Assembly (NCBI GenBank): GCA_949825045.1
Contig: OX463806.1
Coordinates: 39,270,208-39,334,207, forward strand
Source of the DNA: Argyresthia goedartella
Taxonomy: Eukaryota > Arthropoda > Insecta > Lepidoptera > Argyresthiidae
Direction of reading: 5' to 3'
Length of the DNA: 64,000 nucleotides
Part shown: positions 51,601 through 56,881 of the stretch, piece after piece
How the letters are laid out: every line of letters starts with the position of its first letter
How positions within the stretch are numbered: the stretch's first letter is position 1
The notes under the pieces: model-generated
The model's input: only the letters and a program-made list of their open reading frames with translations
The model's database searches: none
Told to the model about the DNA's origin: nothing
Made by a program: the position numbers and the translations under genes

Positions 51601-52575
51601 AAGCCTTTGACACATCGCAGGCGGGACAAAGGCGGGGGGCCGGTGGCGGGGCGGGTGTGACATGCTTCTTAAAGTTTCTTGTATTTGACAACCGCCCCGC
51701 TACCACCCCGCTCCTGCCCTGCTTGTGGTGTGACGAATCCTTAAAGCTTCGCTCAGAACCTTCGTGTTAAGTTAACTAAAATAAAAAAACGGACTTCGCA
51801 GATTTTCGGTTCCGTAACAAATATAGAACATAAGCCTAAAACTTAGAAAATTATAAAGAAAAAATCTGATTTAGAAATATTTTGATATTTTTTAGTAAAA
51901 GATACATAATAATAAACATTAGATCACCAAATGTTTAAGGTCATTGGGAATTTAAAAAAAAACTTCACTACAATATTTTTATTGTTTTCTAATATTATTT
52001 AAAACAAAAAATATATTTATCTACTCAACAAGCACTCAACAACGATACCTCACTCGATAGGGTAGGACATTTTTTTGTTTTCGCGCCCCCCTTTAGCTGT
52101 ATGGGAGCCCCCCTTAAAACATTTAAAATATTTTTCGACAATTTGGCTTTGGGTCAACAAGATATTTATACTGTGAAAACTATATATAGCTTTAACTATT
52201 TGGCTGTAAAGCCTGTGTGACAGACGACAGACGGACAGAAGGATACGTGAGTGACAGCAATAGGGCTTCTTTTGGACCCTTCTGACCATAAGTTGCTGTC
52301 CAATCCATCGAAAAAAAGAAGTGTGAATCAGTAGTTTTATTGAATAAAATTGCAAACTATTATGTGCGATGTGCGATTAAATACTAATACCCAGAATAAT
52401 CATCTGTTGCTTGTCAAGAACAGATTTTTGTATGAGAGTGGCGTGGTGACTGACCGGTGTGGCATCACCGTCGGAGGGCGGCGGCTCCTCCTCGGCGGGG
52501 GGCTCGGTGCACGGAGGCGCCGACGCGCGCTTGTCAGCTGCGCGCGCGCCGCCTGGCTCCACCGCCTTGCCGCCG
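12556..52575 (-). CDS. fry: furry (fry), C-terminal 27 coding exons
   Basis: Partial gene; the N-terminal half lies beyond 64000. Twenty-seven exons (listed separately) total about 4,231 coding bases, or 1,409 residues, in one open frame with matching phases at every join and TGA at 12556-12558. Recognition rests on conserved FRY/FRYL segments: CPEMM with [10 protein letters not shown] (local residues 43-90), [68 protein letters not shown] and [12 protein letters not shown]. Known of the family: about 3,000-residue HEAT/armadillo-like cytoplasmic scaffold that binds and activates NDR kinases (Drosophila Tricornered) with Mob, controlling epithelial outgrowth shape and dendrite tiling. Low-complexity stretches (Pro10, Gly/Ala-rich) occur in the unconserved linkers. 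There are no stops or frameshifts inside, so the gene looks intact here. Confidence 0.95.
13407..13537 (-). CDS. fry: furry exon 26 of 27
   Basis: Acceptor gcgctgcag, donor gtacac. Encodes [20 protein letters not shown] and [18 protein letters not shown]. Enters with one base of an Arg codon and exits with one base. An overlapping frame on the same strand (Gly/Ala/Arg-rich) is not the gene. Confidence 0.9.
13590..13795 (-). mobile_element. tRNA-derived SINE copy (minus)
   Basis: Body (GGCCCCACACCAGGATACAA, GTCGTGGGAACCAG) followed by a reversed tRNA head with an intact B-box complement (GGGTTCGAACCC). It lies in the fry intron before exon 26, about 50 bases from that exon's acceptor. Confidence 0.75.
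13932..15044. repeat. 46-bp minisatellite, block 1 (24 units)
   Basis: Near-identical 46-bp units (phrase ATTGTGTTGTTGATCGTCAA, then CTTRCCAGCTCTCACTAATT) repeat without spacers. One base alternates: 12 units read TTACC and 12 read TTGCC. On the minus strand, which is the fry transcript strand, TTACC units read CTG|GTAAGT, a consensus splice donor. The block lies in the intron between fry exons 25 and 26. Confidence 0.97.
15045..16007. mobile_element. 963-bp TIR element inserted in the minisatellite
   Basis: The ends TGGGCCTTTCTCTACTAAC and its complement (about 25-bp TIRs with two mismatches) are flanked by TA on both sides; removing one TA and the element restores a perfect 46-bp unit. It is AT-rich with no usable ORF. 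Five copies of (A/C)ACAGAGGACTGT-like sequence lie inside, starting near 15256, 15271, 15426, 15616 and 15814. TA duplication points to the Tc1/mariner superfamily or another TA-targeting group; the autonomous partner is unknown. Confidence 0.85.
16008..16325. repeat. 46-bp minisatellite, block 2 (7 units)
   Basis: The continuation of the array after the inserted element. All seven units carry TTACC; the last two have single-base changes (GTTTTTGATC, CTCTCTCT). Originally one array of 31 units with block 1. Confidence 0.97.
16967..17091 (-). CDS. fry: furry exon 25 of 27
   Basis: Acceptor ttgattcag. The donor that keeps the frame with the next exon is the weak gtcggt directly before 16967; the alternative gtacca 4 bases further would break it. 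Encodes [20 protein letters not shown], then [14 protein letters not shown]. Confidence 0.88.
17236..17392 (-). mobile_element. tRNA-derived SINE copy (minus)
   Basis: CCCACACTAGGAAACACTGT, CGTGGGAACCAGAAACAGCG, then a reversed tRNA-like head (CATTCAAACCTGGGAC, AACCTCGACCGCGACACTGC). Confidence 0.7.
17615..17790 (-). mobile_element. tRNA-derived SINE copy (minus)
   Basis: CTTCTGGCGCCACACTGGGA, CGTGGGAACTACAAACAGCG, then GGATTCGAACCCGTGACC as the reversed B-box. The second copy within 400 bases in the same orientation. Confidence 0.7.
18084..18215 (-). CDS. fry: furry exon 24 of 27
   Basis: Acceptor ctactcacag, donor gtaggt. Encodes [20 protein letters not shown] and [20 protein letters not shown], a helical region near the C-terminus. 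Confidence 0.9.
18560..18800 (+). repeat. Dispersed repeat with CCGTCCGTCTGTC core
   Basis: CTCCGCTATCCGTCCGTCTG, CTGTATCTCATGCACCGTGA, then GGGGCTCCCATATAACAAAC. Related copies: about 19160-19320, 32255-32475, 35410-35470 with 36000-36150, 52070-52265 (minus), 54790-55235. The class is not resolved from sequence alone. Confidence 0.55.
19456..19513. repeat. Perfect 27-bp palindrome, CTAT loop
   Basis: Arms 19456-19482 and 19487-19513 (AGCGGGGTCGCATAAGTTTG...) are exact complements separated by CTAT. It lies in the fry intron between exons 22 and 23... on the exon 24 side (below 19716). A second inverted repeat follows directly at about 19543-19665. Confidence 0.9.
19543..19665. repeat. Foldback repeat next to fry exon 23
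   Basis: TTTTAGGTTGTGCTCTGTAG and its exact complement about 100 bases later enclose a loop of about 80 bases. Confidence 0.65.
19716..19952 (-). CDS. fry: furry exon 23 of 27
   Basis: Acceptor gtcttccacag, donor gtatgt. Seventy-nine codons in phase 0: [20 protein letters not shown], then [20 protein letters not shown] and FDRRECALE. Confidence 0.9.
20318..20430. mobile_element. hAT-type MITE with 8-bp target duplication
   Basis: TIRs CACGGGCGTACCCAGG and complement of CAAGGGCGTACCCAGG, flanked by identical TCAGTCAC at 20310-20317 and 20431-20438. An 8-bp duplication and short TIRs are the hAT pattern. It is 113 bp, non-coding. Confidence 0.8.
20899..20960. repeat. 15-bp inverted repeat
   Basis: ACTGAAAATAAGAGA (20899-20913) is exactly complemented at 20946-20960, with a 32-base loop. 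Intronic, role unknown. Confidence 0.5.
21131..21276 (-). CDS. fry: furry exon 22 of 27
   Basis: Acceptor ggtttgcag, donor gtaaca. Encodes [20 protein letters not shown] then [20 protein letters not shown]. Confidence 0.87.
21439..21601 (-). CDS. fry: furry exon 21 of 27
   Basis: Acceptor gcgtattttag, donor gtaagc. Encodes [20 protein letters not shown] and a Ser-rich end ([12 protein letters not shown]). Acidic linker; phase fits both sides. Confidence 0.87.
21968..22141 (-). CDS. fry: furry exon 20 of 27, with a Pro10 run
   Basis: Acceptor tgttcatcag, donor gttagt. Encodes [20 protein letters not shown], a run of ten prolines from a CCG/CCA triplet repeat (near 22020-22050), and a Gln/Lys tail. 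[10 protein letters not shown] is a FRY signature. The triplet run may vary in length between individuals. Confidence 0.95.
22898..23071 (-). CDS. fry: furry exon 19 of 27
   Basis: Acceptor gttgcgcag, donor gttagt. Encodes [20 protein letters not shown] and later [20 protein letters not shown], the conserved FRxFxDFDFL block. Confidence 0.95.
23072..25336 (-). other. fry intron between exons 18 and 19
   Basis: AT-rich, 2.3 kb. No ORF, transposon ends or strong repeats were recognised beyond short AATAAC and ATGTTCAAAA repeats near 24330 and 25225-25300. Confidence 0.6.
25337..25411 (-). CDS. fry: furry exon 18 of 27
   Basis: Acceptor ctgtttgcag, donor gtaagt. A 25-codon exon in phase 0: [20 protein letters not shown], then PKSPS. 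Matches the FRY segment between the SWKRP and VIFS blocks. Confidence 0.92.
25919..26115 (-). CDS. fry: furry exon 17 of 27 (low-complexity linker)
   Basis: Acceptor attatatcag, donor gtaaca. Encodes a Val/Gly/Ala-rich stretch followed by [14 protein letters not shown], ending GWKRPWMSQ, similar to the SWKRPQxSQ of vertebrate FRY. Very GC-rich compared with flanking introns. Confidence 0.9.
26405..26552 (-). CDS. fry: furry exon 16 of 27
   Basis: Acceptor actattgcag, donor gtactc. Encodes [20 protein letters not shown] then RKYLSKGGG and a Ser/Thr-rich tail. A hallmark FRY motif. Confidence 0.95.
26735..26865 (-). mobile_element. Lepidopteran LINE 3'-end relic
   Basis: TGCTGGGTATAGGCCTCTTC and CTACCAGCTATGGCGAAGAT resemble the common lepidopteran CCACTGCTGGGCATAGGCCT repeat (RTE-type LINE tails). 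Short and decayed. Related fragments: 50400-50545 and 53780-53830. Confidence 0.5.
27459..28776 (-). mobile_element. Solo LTR of the Ty3/gypsy-like element, with captured pol fragment
   Basis: Similar over nearly its whole length to the LTR at 56882-58058: both begin TGTCGTGTGACG and end ...ACTACA, i.e. TG...CA on the minus strand. Flanks GACT (left) and GACC (right) may be a 4-base target duplication with one change. No internal region follows, so it is a solo LTR. It carries the family minisatellite (about 27770-28075). Near its right end, about 28673-28735 matches pol at 60296-60354 (CAAGCAAGGACAGGAGCAGT...), absent from the other LTR. It lies in the fry intron between exons 15 and 16. Confidence 0.85.
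27770..28075. repeat. LTR-internal minisatellite
   Basis: Repeats of GTTACGGCTCGCAGGATTCC with GTTGTAGGAACG or GTTGTTTGAAGGATTG spacers. The same units, in different number and order, occur at about 57150-57440 in the other LTR. Confidence 0.75.
29397..29525 (-). CDS. fry: furry exon 15 of 27
   Basis: Acceptor ttgtgtacag-type, donor gtaggt. Encodes [20 protein letters not shown] and [10 protein letters not shown], the FRY EALxILKLVVSR block. Confidence 0.95.
29636..29690. repeat. Near-perfect 23-bp inverted repeat, 8-base loop
   Basis: GCCTTCGTCTAGTGTCGGTG... (29636-29658) pairs with 29667-29690; the only difference is a small indel. Next to fry exon 15. Confidence 0.75.
30798..30926 (-). 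CDS. fry: furry exon 14 of 27
   Basis: Excellent acceptor (ctctctccccccctcag), donor gtgagt. Encodes [20 protein letters not shown] and [19 protein letters not shown], among the most conserved FRY blocks. Confidence 0.95.
31504..31597. repeat. Short foldback element
   Basis: TGTCAAATTGTGTTCTGATT...GGTCGATTTTT pairs with AAAAAATCGACCAAACGGAA...ATTTGACA. GTTCTGATTGG phrases recur nearby (31350, 31610), so several copies may be stacked here. Confidence 0.5.
31844..32023 (-). CDS. fry: furry exon 13 of 27
   Basis: Acceptor gcatcccccag, donor gtaacc. Encodes [33 protein letters not shown] and [14 protein letters not shown] second AG 5 bases into the exon would break the phase and was not used. 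Confidence 0.92.
32255..32475 (+). repeat. Dispersed repeat, CCGTCC-core family copy
   Basis: CTCCGCTGTCCTTCCGTCCA, GGGATCTCATGAACTGAAAT, ending CCCGACTCGTACTTGACCAT. The end phrase matches those near 36140 and 54950. Confidence 0.5.
32770..32855 (-). mobile_element. SINE tRNA-head fragment (minus)
   Basis: CCCCAGCCGGTATTCGAACT, GGGACCTCTCGCTTGGGAGG: the reversed tRNA-like head only. It lies about 35 bases beyond the donor side of fry exon 12. Confidence 0.6.
32889..33086 (-). CDS. fry: furry exon 12 of 27
   Basis: Acceptor acggctcag, donor gtgatt. Phase 0 both ends. Encodes [20 protein letters not shown], then [20 protein letters not shown] and ACHIAQ. The longer overlapping reading frame on this strand is a different frame and not the gene. 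Confidence 0.92.
34383..34474. mobile_element. Small MITE, second copy of the 11741 family
   Basis: TIRs CTTTCAGTGTCATGCG and exact complement CGCATGACACTGAAAG; 92 bp. A further foldback with GGCGAAACTACGCGAC ends follows directly at 34488-34703. Confidence 0.65.
34488..34703. mobile_element. Foldback element (CGAAACTACGCGAC ends)
   Basis: GGCGAAACTACGCGAC at 34488-34503 is complemented by GTCGCGTAGTTTCGGC at 34688-34703. 216 bp, no coding capacity. Confidence 0.55.
34777..34980 (-). CDS. fry: furry exon 11 of 27
   Basis: Acceptor atgtcgacag, donor gtgaat. Phase 0 both ends. Encodes [20 protein letters not shown], then [19 protein letters not shown], typical furry helical-repeat sequence. 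Confidence 0.93.
36000..36150 (+). repeat. Dispersed repeat (CACCAATAACTTTGTAAACA family)
   Basis: Shares CACCAATAACTTTGTAAAC, TTTTGCTATGTAAA, CATTGTACGGTGGTA and GGAACCCTTCGTGCG with 54790-54970; shorter matches at 18945-19000 and (reverse) 4225-4290. It appears to be the 3' part of the CCGTCC-core family. Confidence 0.6.
36331..36432. repeat. Foldback beside fry exon 10
   Basis: AGTCTTCACAAAATAAAAGG... is complemented by ...CCTTTTATTTTGTGAAAACT about 50 bases later. The right end is about 45 bases from the exon. Confidence 0.55.
36477..36583 (-). CDS. fry: furry exon 10 of 27
   Basis: Acceptor attcatgcag, donor gtaacg. Encodes [20 protein letters not shown], then [13 protein letters not shown]. 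Exits in phase 0. Confidence 0.87.
37235..37360 (-). CDS. fry: furry exon 9 of 27
   Basis: Acceptor gcttggcag, donor gtacgt. Encodes [20 protein letters not shown] and a Ser/Gln/basic tail. Phase fits both sides. Confidence 0.85.
38254..40017 (+). mobile_element. Tc1/mariner-like DNA transposon, 1.76 kb
   Basis: TIRs of at least 42 bp (TAGATACTTCAACTCAGTTG...GGCGCTATGTGTG) at both ends, flanked by TA at 38252-38253 and 40018-40019. It encodes one transposase on the + strand, now broken. TIR identity looks high, suggesting a fairly recent insertion, yet the gene has several breaks. It lies in the fry intron between exons 8 and 9, antisense to fry. Confidence 0.9.
38579..39886 (+). pseudogene. 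Broken DDE transposase of the Tc1/mariner (IS630-like) group
   Basis: Pieces in order: N-terminal helix-turn-helix-like part ([16 protein letters not shown]) with an in-frame stop near 38700; a shift at about 38920; a catalytic core piece 38920-39519 (first Asp in IVYTDERY, second in [11 protein letters not shown]); a stop at 39519; then, after another break, the third acid in PNPIENVWG near 39630 and a tail with [14 protein letters not shown] and an acidic end. The second-to-third acid distance is about 78 codons in the DNA, longer than in classic mariner (34) or Tc1. Not functional as it stands. Confidence 0.8.
40339..40432 (-). mobile_element. SINE 3' fragment (minus)
   Basis: Reverse copy of the tail at 3747-3815, including the (ATT)n end, GGACACTATTTACACGCATT and CCCAACTAGGATTCCCTGTA. 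Confidence 0.6.
40942..41197 (-). CDS. fry: furry exon 8 of 27
   Basis: Acceptor tgcgctag, donor gtgggt. Encodes [40 protein letters not shown] and [12 protein letters not shown], strongly conserved in FRY. Confidence 0.94.
41864..42030 (-). CDS. fry: furry exon 7 of 27
   Basis: Acceptor cctcttccag, donor gtcagt. Encodes [20 protein letters not shown] and ends [12 protein letters not shown], the conserved [14 protein letters not shown] motif. Confidence 0.93.
42190..42560. repeat. Degenerate tandem repeat, about 66-bp unit, 5-6 copies
   Basis: Units resemble CTTCTAATCACTATCAAGGA + CTTTCCACATTAGAGAAGG + ACGTCCCTTCTTCGATATAG, diverged from one another. It lies in the fry intron between exons 6 and 7. 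Confidence 0.75.
42878..43105 (-). CDS. fry: furry exon 6 of 27
   Basis: Donor gtacgt. Encodes an acidic stretch ([19 protein letters not shown]) and then [13 protein letters not shown] and [11 protein letters not shown]. Two acceptors keep the frame: tctag before 43105 (chosen, better upstream pyrimidines) or gtag before 43063. The first 14 residues are therefore uncertain. Confidence 0.85.
43310..43345. repeat. 12-bp hairpin
   Basis: AGCGTTTTCTGT and its complement ACAGAAAACGCT are separated by 10 bases. Intronic. Confidence 0.5.
43625..43945 (+). pseudogene. LINE reverse-transcriptase C-terminal relic
   Basis: Translates with breaks to [20 protein letters not shown] and a GRP-Arg-rich tail, the characteristic end of insect RTE-like LINE reverse transcriptases (family knowledge). 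No open frame remains. A run of about 24 G (43946-43966) follows and may be mis-sized. Confidence 0.65.
44120..44224 (-). CDS. fry: furry exon 5 of 27
   Basis: Donor gtaagc, acceptor ttgtatcaacag with a poor pyrimidine tract. Encodes [20 protein letters not shown] and a Ser/Gln-rich tail. Enters with two bases, exits with one, matching both neighbours. An antisense LINE begins very close upstream of the acceptor. Confidence 0.8.
44400..45296 (+). pseudogene. LINE ORF1: Cys motif, coiled coil, Baculo_FP-like C-terminal domain
   Basis: Begins [13 protein letters not shown] (possible PHD/zinc-finger remnant, shortened), then a long heptad-rich coiled coil ([33 protein letters not shown]), then [20 protein letters not shown] and RREND. 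The C-terminal part resembles the Baculo_FP family domain common in insect LINE ORF1 proteins. One frameshift near 44960-44975 separates the two halves. Confidence 0.7.
45664..48392 (+). pseudogene. LINE ORF2: endonuclease and reverse transcriptase, broken
   Basis: Endonuclease: [34 protein letters not shown]. In-frame stops at 46171-46173 and 46603-46605. A frameshift near 46950 precedes the RT start ([16 protein letters not shown]); after NYQ near 47265 the fingers region is missing. Palm motifs follow: [26 protein letters not shown], then a further shift before [11 protein letters not shown]. The C-terminal 302 codons (47484-48392) are open. Inactive. Confidence 0.85.
48884..48964 (-). pseudogene. 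Partial duplicate of fry exon 4
   Basis: AAGTTGTGCTGCGTGAG joined directly to CCACGCTCAGGCCGAGCTGC and GGCTCGCCA matches 49155-49232 of exon 4 with two substitutions and a 17-base deletion. Weaker similarity continues to CAACTACTA. The deletion is not a multiple of three and the donor end is changed, so it should not be coding. Confidence 0.75.
48965..49150. repeat. Pyrimidine-rich degenerate repeat between exon copy and exon
   Basis: Variants of TTCCACCTTCC, GTCCCCAT and TTTTGTAACTTT recur through 48640-49150. Imperfect period. Confidence 0.4.
49151..49320 (-). CDS. fry: furry exon 4 of 27
   Basis: Acceptor tcggcacag, donor gtacac. Encodes [20 protein letters not shown] and a Leu/Ala-rich helix, ending THNFT-like (QHNFT). 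A degraded copy of part of this exon lies about 200 bases further along the same intron side, at 48884-48964. Confidence 0.9.
49527..49743. mobile_element. MITE with about 38-bp TIRs
   Basis: GGGAATTATACCTATAAATA...GTGATATCTAAA is complemented by TTTAGATATCAC...TATTTTTAGGTATAATTTCC. 217 bp, AT-rich interior, in the fry intron between exons 3 and 4. Confidence 0.65.
49870..49986 (-). CDS. fry: furry exon 3 of 27
   Basis: Acceptor gtgcgcag, donor gtgaga. Encodes [20 protein letters not shown] and [17 protein letters not shown], helical-repeat sequence conserved in FRY. Confidence 0.93.
50400..50545 (-). mobile_element. Lepidopteran LINE tail relic
   Basis: CATCATCATCATCATCAGCC then CCCACTGCTGGGCATAGGCC and CTCTCCCAAAGCACGCCATT. 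A very common lepidopteran repeat end. Confidence 0.65.
50937..51118 (-). CDS. fry: furry exon 2 of 27
   Basis: Acceptor gtttgtcag, donor gtgagt. Encodes [11 protein letters not shown], then [20 protein letters not shown] and ISGFH, a strongly conserved FRY segment. Exits with two bases of an Arg codon. Confidence 0.93.
51560..51755. repeat. GC-rich foldback element
   Basis: GTGGCGGGGCGG and GGCGGGACAAAGG are complemented by CCGCCCCGCTACCACCCCG about 60 bases later; outer ends GAAGCCTTTGACACATC / GATGAATC-like pair loosely. Intronic. Confidence 0.5.
52070..52265 (-). repeat. Dispersed repeat, CCGTCC-core family (minus)
   Basis: GTATGGGAGCCCCCCTTAAA and GTGTGACAGACGACAGACGG are the reverse complements of phrases in the copies at 18560 and 19240. 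Confidence 0.55.
52455..52575 (-). CDS. fry: furry exon 1 of 27 in window
   Basis: Acceptor ttgttgacag, donor gtcagt. Encodes a Pro/Glu/Ala-rich linker ([18 protein letters not shown]..., [19 protein letters not shown]). Enters with one base of a split codon, exits in phase 0. Support is phase continuity and base composition rather than strong conservation. Confidence 0.75.
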
Positions 52576-54789
52576 CTGTCAACAATCAATCAATGCCATA
52601 TAAAGCCTGACCAGTAGCTCTGGCAGAATAACAGCGGCACTGATTGGTCTGTGATATTGCTGAGTCAGGGCCATTTCATCGTCGCGGCAGTCACAATACC
52701 ACATAGTGATCCTTACAGTCCCCCAATATTGTTTGTGTATTTGTTTGTGATTTATTAATTGATAGTTTTCTTTTTGTAGATATATTTTTTATATTCATTT
52801 ATAATTTTTATTATGTATGTTTGTGTGTGTGTGTACCATGTTCCAATGAATAAATGAATTCATCTATCTATCTATCGACCCGGTTCTCTATATCTGAGGA
52901 GCCTACCACTCTTCAAAATGCCAAGGTGGCGGTAGACGTCTTTTAAGCACATTTTGATTGCCATTGCTGTTTTTAGAGGAATCGGAGGAACTAAATAGCT
53001 AGATTGAGAGTTTTTATTTTAAAATCGCCTTCAAATTACGAGCGCAATACCTGTCAGAGAAACGAGCTACAGGAAATTATAAAACTTCGCCAGCAAAATA
53101 AGAGGAACCAATGGGGAAACAAAGACGGCGCTAAAAGTTAGTAGATAATAAAGTAACTAAGCGAAGAGTTTCGTTCATCTGAGGTTACATACAAATTAGT
53201 CACAGAGTACAAGTACGTAAAAGTTTAAGCAGAGTTTCGTCATTCAAGGAAATTAATTGTTAATGTACATAATTAACCTCGGATAATGTAACTCTTTTTT
53301 GCAGTTGACAATGTTTATTAAGTTATAAGCTCACATAAAAATATACAGTGTACCAAATACCAAAAAGTATTGCGTATTTTTCCACATTTGTTTCACCAGC
53401 AGTATACATCCACCAAGTAAGATGTTCCGATGAGCAAAATTAGAACTATGGACCGTCATCCGCCAATTCAAAAACATCACTCCGCTGACAGTTTCTGTCT
53501 AATGGAAAGTCCTCCCGTGTTTTTTGTTTGATTTAATTATGAAAAGTGCAAATAAAATTGCCGAAACCTCTCCAAAGTGATGCACGGCTAGTTATTTTAA
53601 ACGTTTAATCTTTTATGAAAGAAGAGAAACGCTTCCAAGCTTCAATAATACAATTCGAAAAGCTGAATTAAGGCGATGATGCTGTCGCAGCAGTGCTGGC
53701 AGATTTGGAGAAAATAAATCACCAATTTTTATTTAACAAAACTCATTTTTTTCTAGGTGGTGATTTTATTTTAAAATCCATCTTCATCATCTGCCTGTCA
53801 GTAAACCCACTGCTGAGTATAGGCCTAAAAATTACCTTAATATATATTTTTGGTGTATTTATTTATAAATATCCTAATTTATCGAAAACAATCTGAAAGT
53901 AGTTACATAAATAATGTCGTCATATTTTTTTTAAGACGATTGCGATATGCGGTAACTCAATAAATGTTTTATATATTAAAACTGCTTATTTTGTTCAAAC
54001 AATTTTCGTTGAATGTGTTTATCTATTTATTTTTCACTCCCTTACTTTAAAAGTTAGAGGGGGGGGGGAGGACACATTTTTTCTACTTTGTCTCTTGAGG
54101 AAAATGGTTTCAGGAACCTAAACGTCATTTTTAAAGACCTATATACAGACACACCACACATATAGTTTTGATGAAAAATATATTTTTGGTTTCAGTTCCA
54201 GTAGCGTGTTTAATTTTACACTCCGCAATTAATGTTAGTGGTTATCTCTTATTTTTTTAAATCTTTGTGGAAAGATAACTAATTCATATATAATTTTGTC
54301 AAATGTTTGTGAATGTAAATATCGTGAAACATTTGTTTTCATCTATTTAATTATGTAGATTTAATACGCTTTGTATTGCGCAATAACAAAACGAGCGAAT
54401 AAAAAACTAACTAAGCGAATATGACAAAGAACAACGGAATGACGTGAAATGAGCGAAAAAATACTGAATTACGCGACCAAATTACTGAATTGGCCAAGCT
54501 AATAAAAAGTAGTCGTAGTAACCACTATTTCTTATTTTATAAGAATAATGAATATTGAATATATTTAGTAAATTTTATGAAAGCCAATTACGTTTCAAGG
54601 TTTCTAATTATTTTTTTAATATTTTTTAAAATAACACCCCTCGTGAAGTCACTTTTTCCACAGTTTTTGAACGGTTTTACTTGAGACTGGTTGTTTCTGA
54701 TTATGAAACTAAAAAACTAACTAACTAATCAATATTTGTGTACGTTCCCACTGACATCTGAGTTAGCGGGAGTCCAACAATTCTTCCAA

Positions 54790-55235
54790 TACCATCTACA
54801 AACTTATGAACGCACCTGGTTACGTACATGGAGTGTGAAAGAAGCCGCTCCAATAACTTTGTAAACAACATTTTGCTATGTAAAATCCAAACTATTGACT
54901 CCACACCATCCTTACCATTGTACGGTGGTAAGGAACCCTTCGTGCGCGAGATCGACACGCACTTGACCGGTTTTTTATTTAGTTGGTTTAGTGTTGTGAC
55001 TACTACCCCTGAGTCGGACGTACCTTTACAAAACAACAACCTGTATACAGTTTTTTTTTTTACAATTTTTGTATAAAAATCGTAAAGCGGTTCACAGAAT
55101 ACATCTACATACCAAGTTTAAACCGTGTAGTCTTAATAGTTTCGGAATAAAGTTGCTGTGACATACCGACGGACAGACGGACAGACAGGCTTGGCGAAAC
55201 TATAAGGGTTCCTTGTTTATCTACGGAACCCTAAA
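54790..55235 (+). repeat. Dispersed repeat, long copy
   Basis: CGCACCTGGTTACGTACATG, CCAATAACTTTGTAAACAAC, GGTAAGGAACCCTTCGTGCG, then GACGGACAGACGGACAGACA and ends CTACGGAACCCTAAAA. The fullest copy of this family in the window. Confidence 0.6.
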
Positions 55236-55477
55236 AATTTCCGTTTTGTTATAGGTTTTTCCGAAAAATTTGTCTACAAACTCATCAATGAAGAGAAACA
55301 GGCTGATGAAACTAATTCAAAAATCTCTCTACACCTGGCAAAAAAATGTTGTTTTTTAAGATGAAACCTAAATACACTCGTCTCACTCAACTGGCAAATG
55401 TTGGTAAGGTCCTGAAGTTGCTGGTGATTTAGATCCAGTTTCGAAAGGGAACATAAACATTTATATACATGCACATA

Positions 55478-55650
55478 CATTGCTTCTGGCCCCACACAAG
55501 GATACCCTGTGTCGTGGGAACCAGAAATAGCGACGTCACACACATATAAACATCCCAGACTGTATCTATGTTTTTTTTGTCTTAACCCCCAGCCGGGGAT
55601 CGAACCTCCCGCATGGTATGCAGAGCCACAACCGCTGCGCCACAACAAAG
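55478..55650 (-). mobile_element. tRNA-derived SINE copy (minus)
   Basis: CTTCTGGCCCCACACAAGGA, GTGTCGTGGGAACCAGAAAT, GACGTCACACACATATAAAC, then a reversed head with GGGGATCGAACC. It abuts the transposase relic. Confidence 0.7.
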
Positions 55651-55659
55651 TCGTCAAAC

Positions 55660-55985
55660 AAAAAAGTCATGGTCATGACATTCTTCGATTTCCTCCTTAT
55701 CATTGCGATTTGAATGCAATAGAAATGATATGGAGTTTGATGAAGAGGAATGAAGCAGAGGAAAATGTTGGGATATCAAATGCTCAAATGCCACAATTGA
55801 TTGAAGATGCACTCCGAAAATCAGTCCGGCGGAGTAAAAAATCATTGGGATCATGTCAAAAAAATAAAATGAATACAGACGGAAATATGCGTATTTAGAT
55901 GAACCTTTTATAATTCAATTTCAGAGTCACAGTGAGAGCGATTTGAGTAACTCAGAAAATGAATTGTGAGAATCTGCAGATGATT
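55660..55985 (+). pseudogene. Transposase C-terminal relic (Tc1/mariner, IS630-like)
   Basis: Encodes LRFPPYHCDLNAIEMIWSLM (third catalytic acid region) and, after a frameshift, HWDHVKKI. The pattern matches the tail of the transposase at 39600-39886 ([19 protein letters not shown]). Nothing of the first two catalytic motifs was found. Confidence 0.7.
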
Positions 55986-56881
55986 CGCGAACATAAATTA
56001 CGACAGGTACTCCGAAGTGCGGCCGCTCCAACTCAGAGAACATGACCACTTTTTTTTTTCTTCAAAATATAAATAAAATCCTATCATTCCGCACTTTTAA
56101 AATTTTTATTTACTTAGCTATATTTTAGTACTGTAGGTAATTTTGTATGTTTTACTATTGTAATTATAATTAAGCCATATTGAATATTCTCTACGTTAGT
56201 TGTTAGAATTGTATGATTGATTGTAGTATCGTATTATAATATTATAATCTTGTGATGTTATTTAAAAAATGCCCATTGACTTTTAATTCCCTTTTTTCTT
56301 GGTAAATTTCTCAAATGGCAATACCAAATTCTCAACTAACGGCGCCATCAACTGAACAGTAAAGATGGTGAAACTGTACTAAGTAAGCGGCCCCCCTGCA
56401 TGGACCAGAAGGGCCGCAGTAAACAAGAGCATCCTGAAGAAGAAGAGTAACTTTAATGACAGATTCAATAACCTGTCATACATAACATACTCTGTAAGGG
56501 ACAGAGCTAAGCATCACTCTCCTTCTTTTTCTTACGCGTTGTGACAGGTTAACTGAAGTGATGTCACTAGTCGCTGATGGGTGTTTTACAACACGTACCG
56601 TTTCACGTTACTTTGAATTCGTATTTTTTGTTGAAAATGCAGCTACTGTATTATCTCGCAAAGTGACCCTTTAGGATATCTTGTGGTGTCACCTATCAGG
56701 CGATCCACATACTAACATACAAGATGGATGTCAAGCAAACTAACACAGCAATTGACAGAAGTTGTCAACAGATGTCATCACGGATCGCAGAAACAATTGA
56801 CAATCGATCCTGCATCGCACAAGAGAAGTTTCTTCGTTTACTGATTATATATAGAACGTCCGAGCATAAACTGTTGGACCA

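Larger units (their letters stand above)
52576..56881. other. fry upstream intron or gap with repeats, no exon seen
   Basis: AT-rich. Holds a SSR (TATC, about 52860), repeats at 53160-53400, 53780-53830, 54790-55235, a SINE and a transposase relic. No GC-rich open block like the fry exons was found. Confidence 0.6.
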
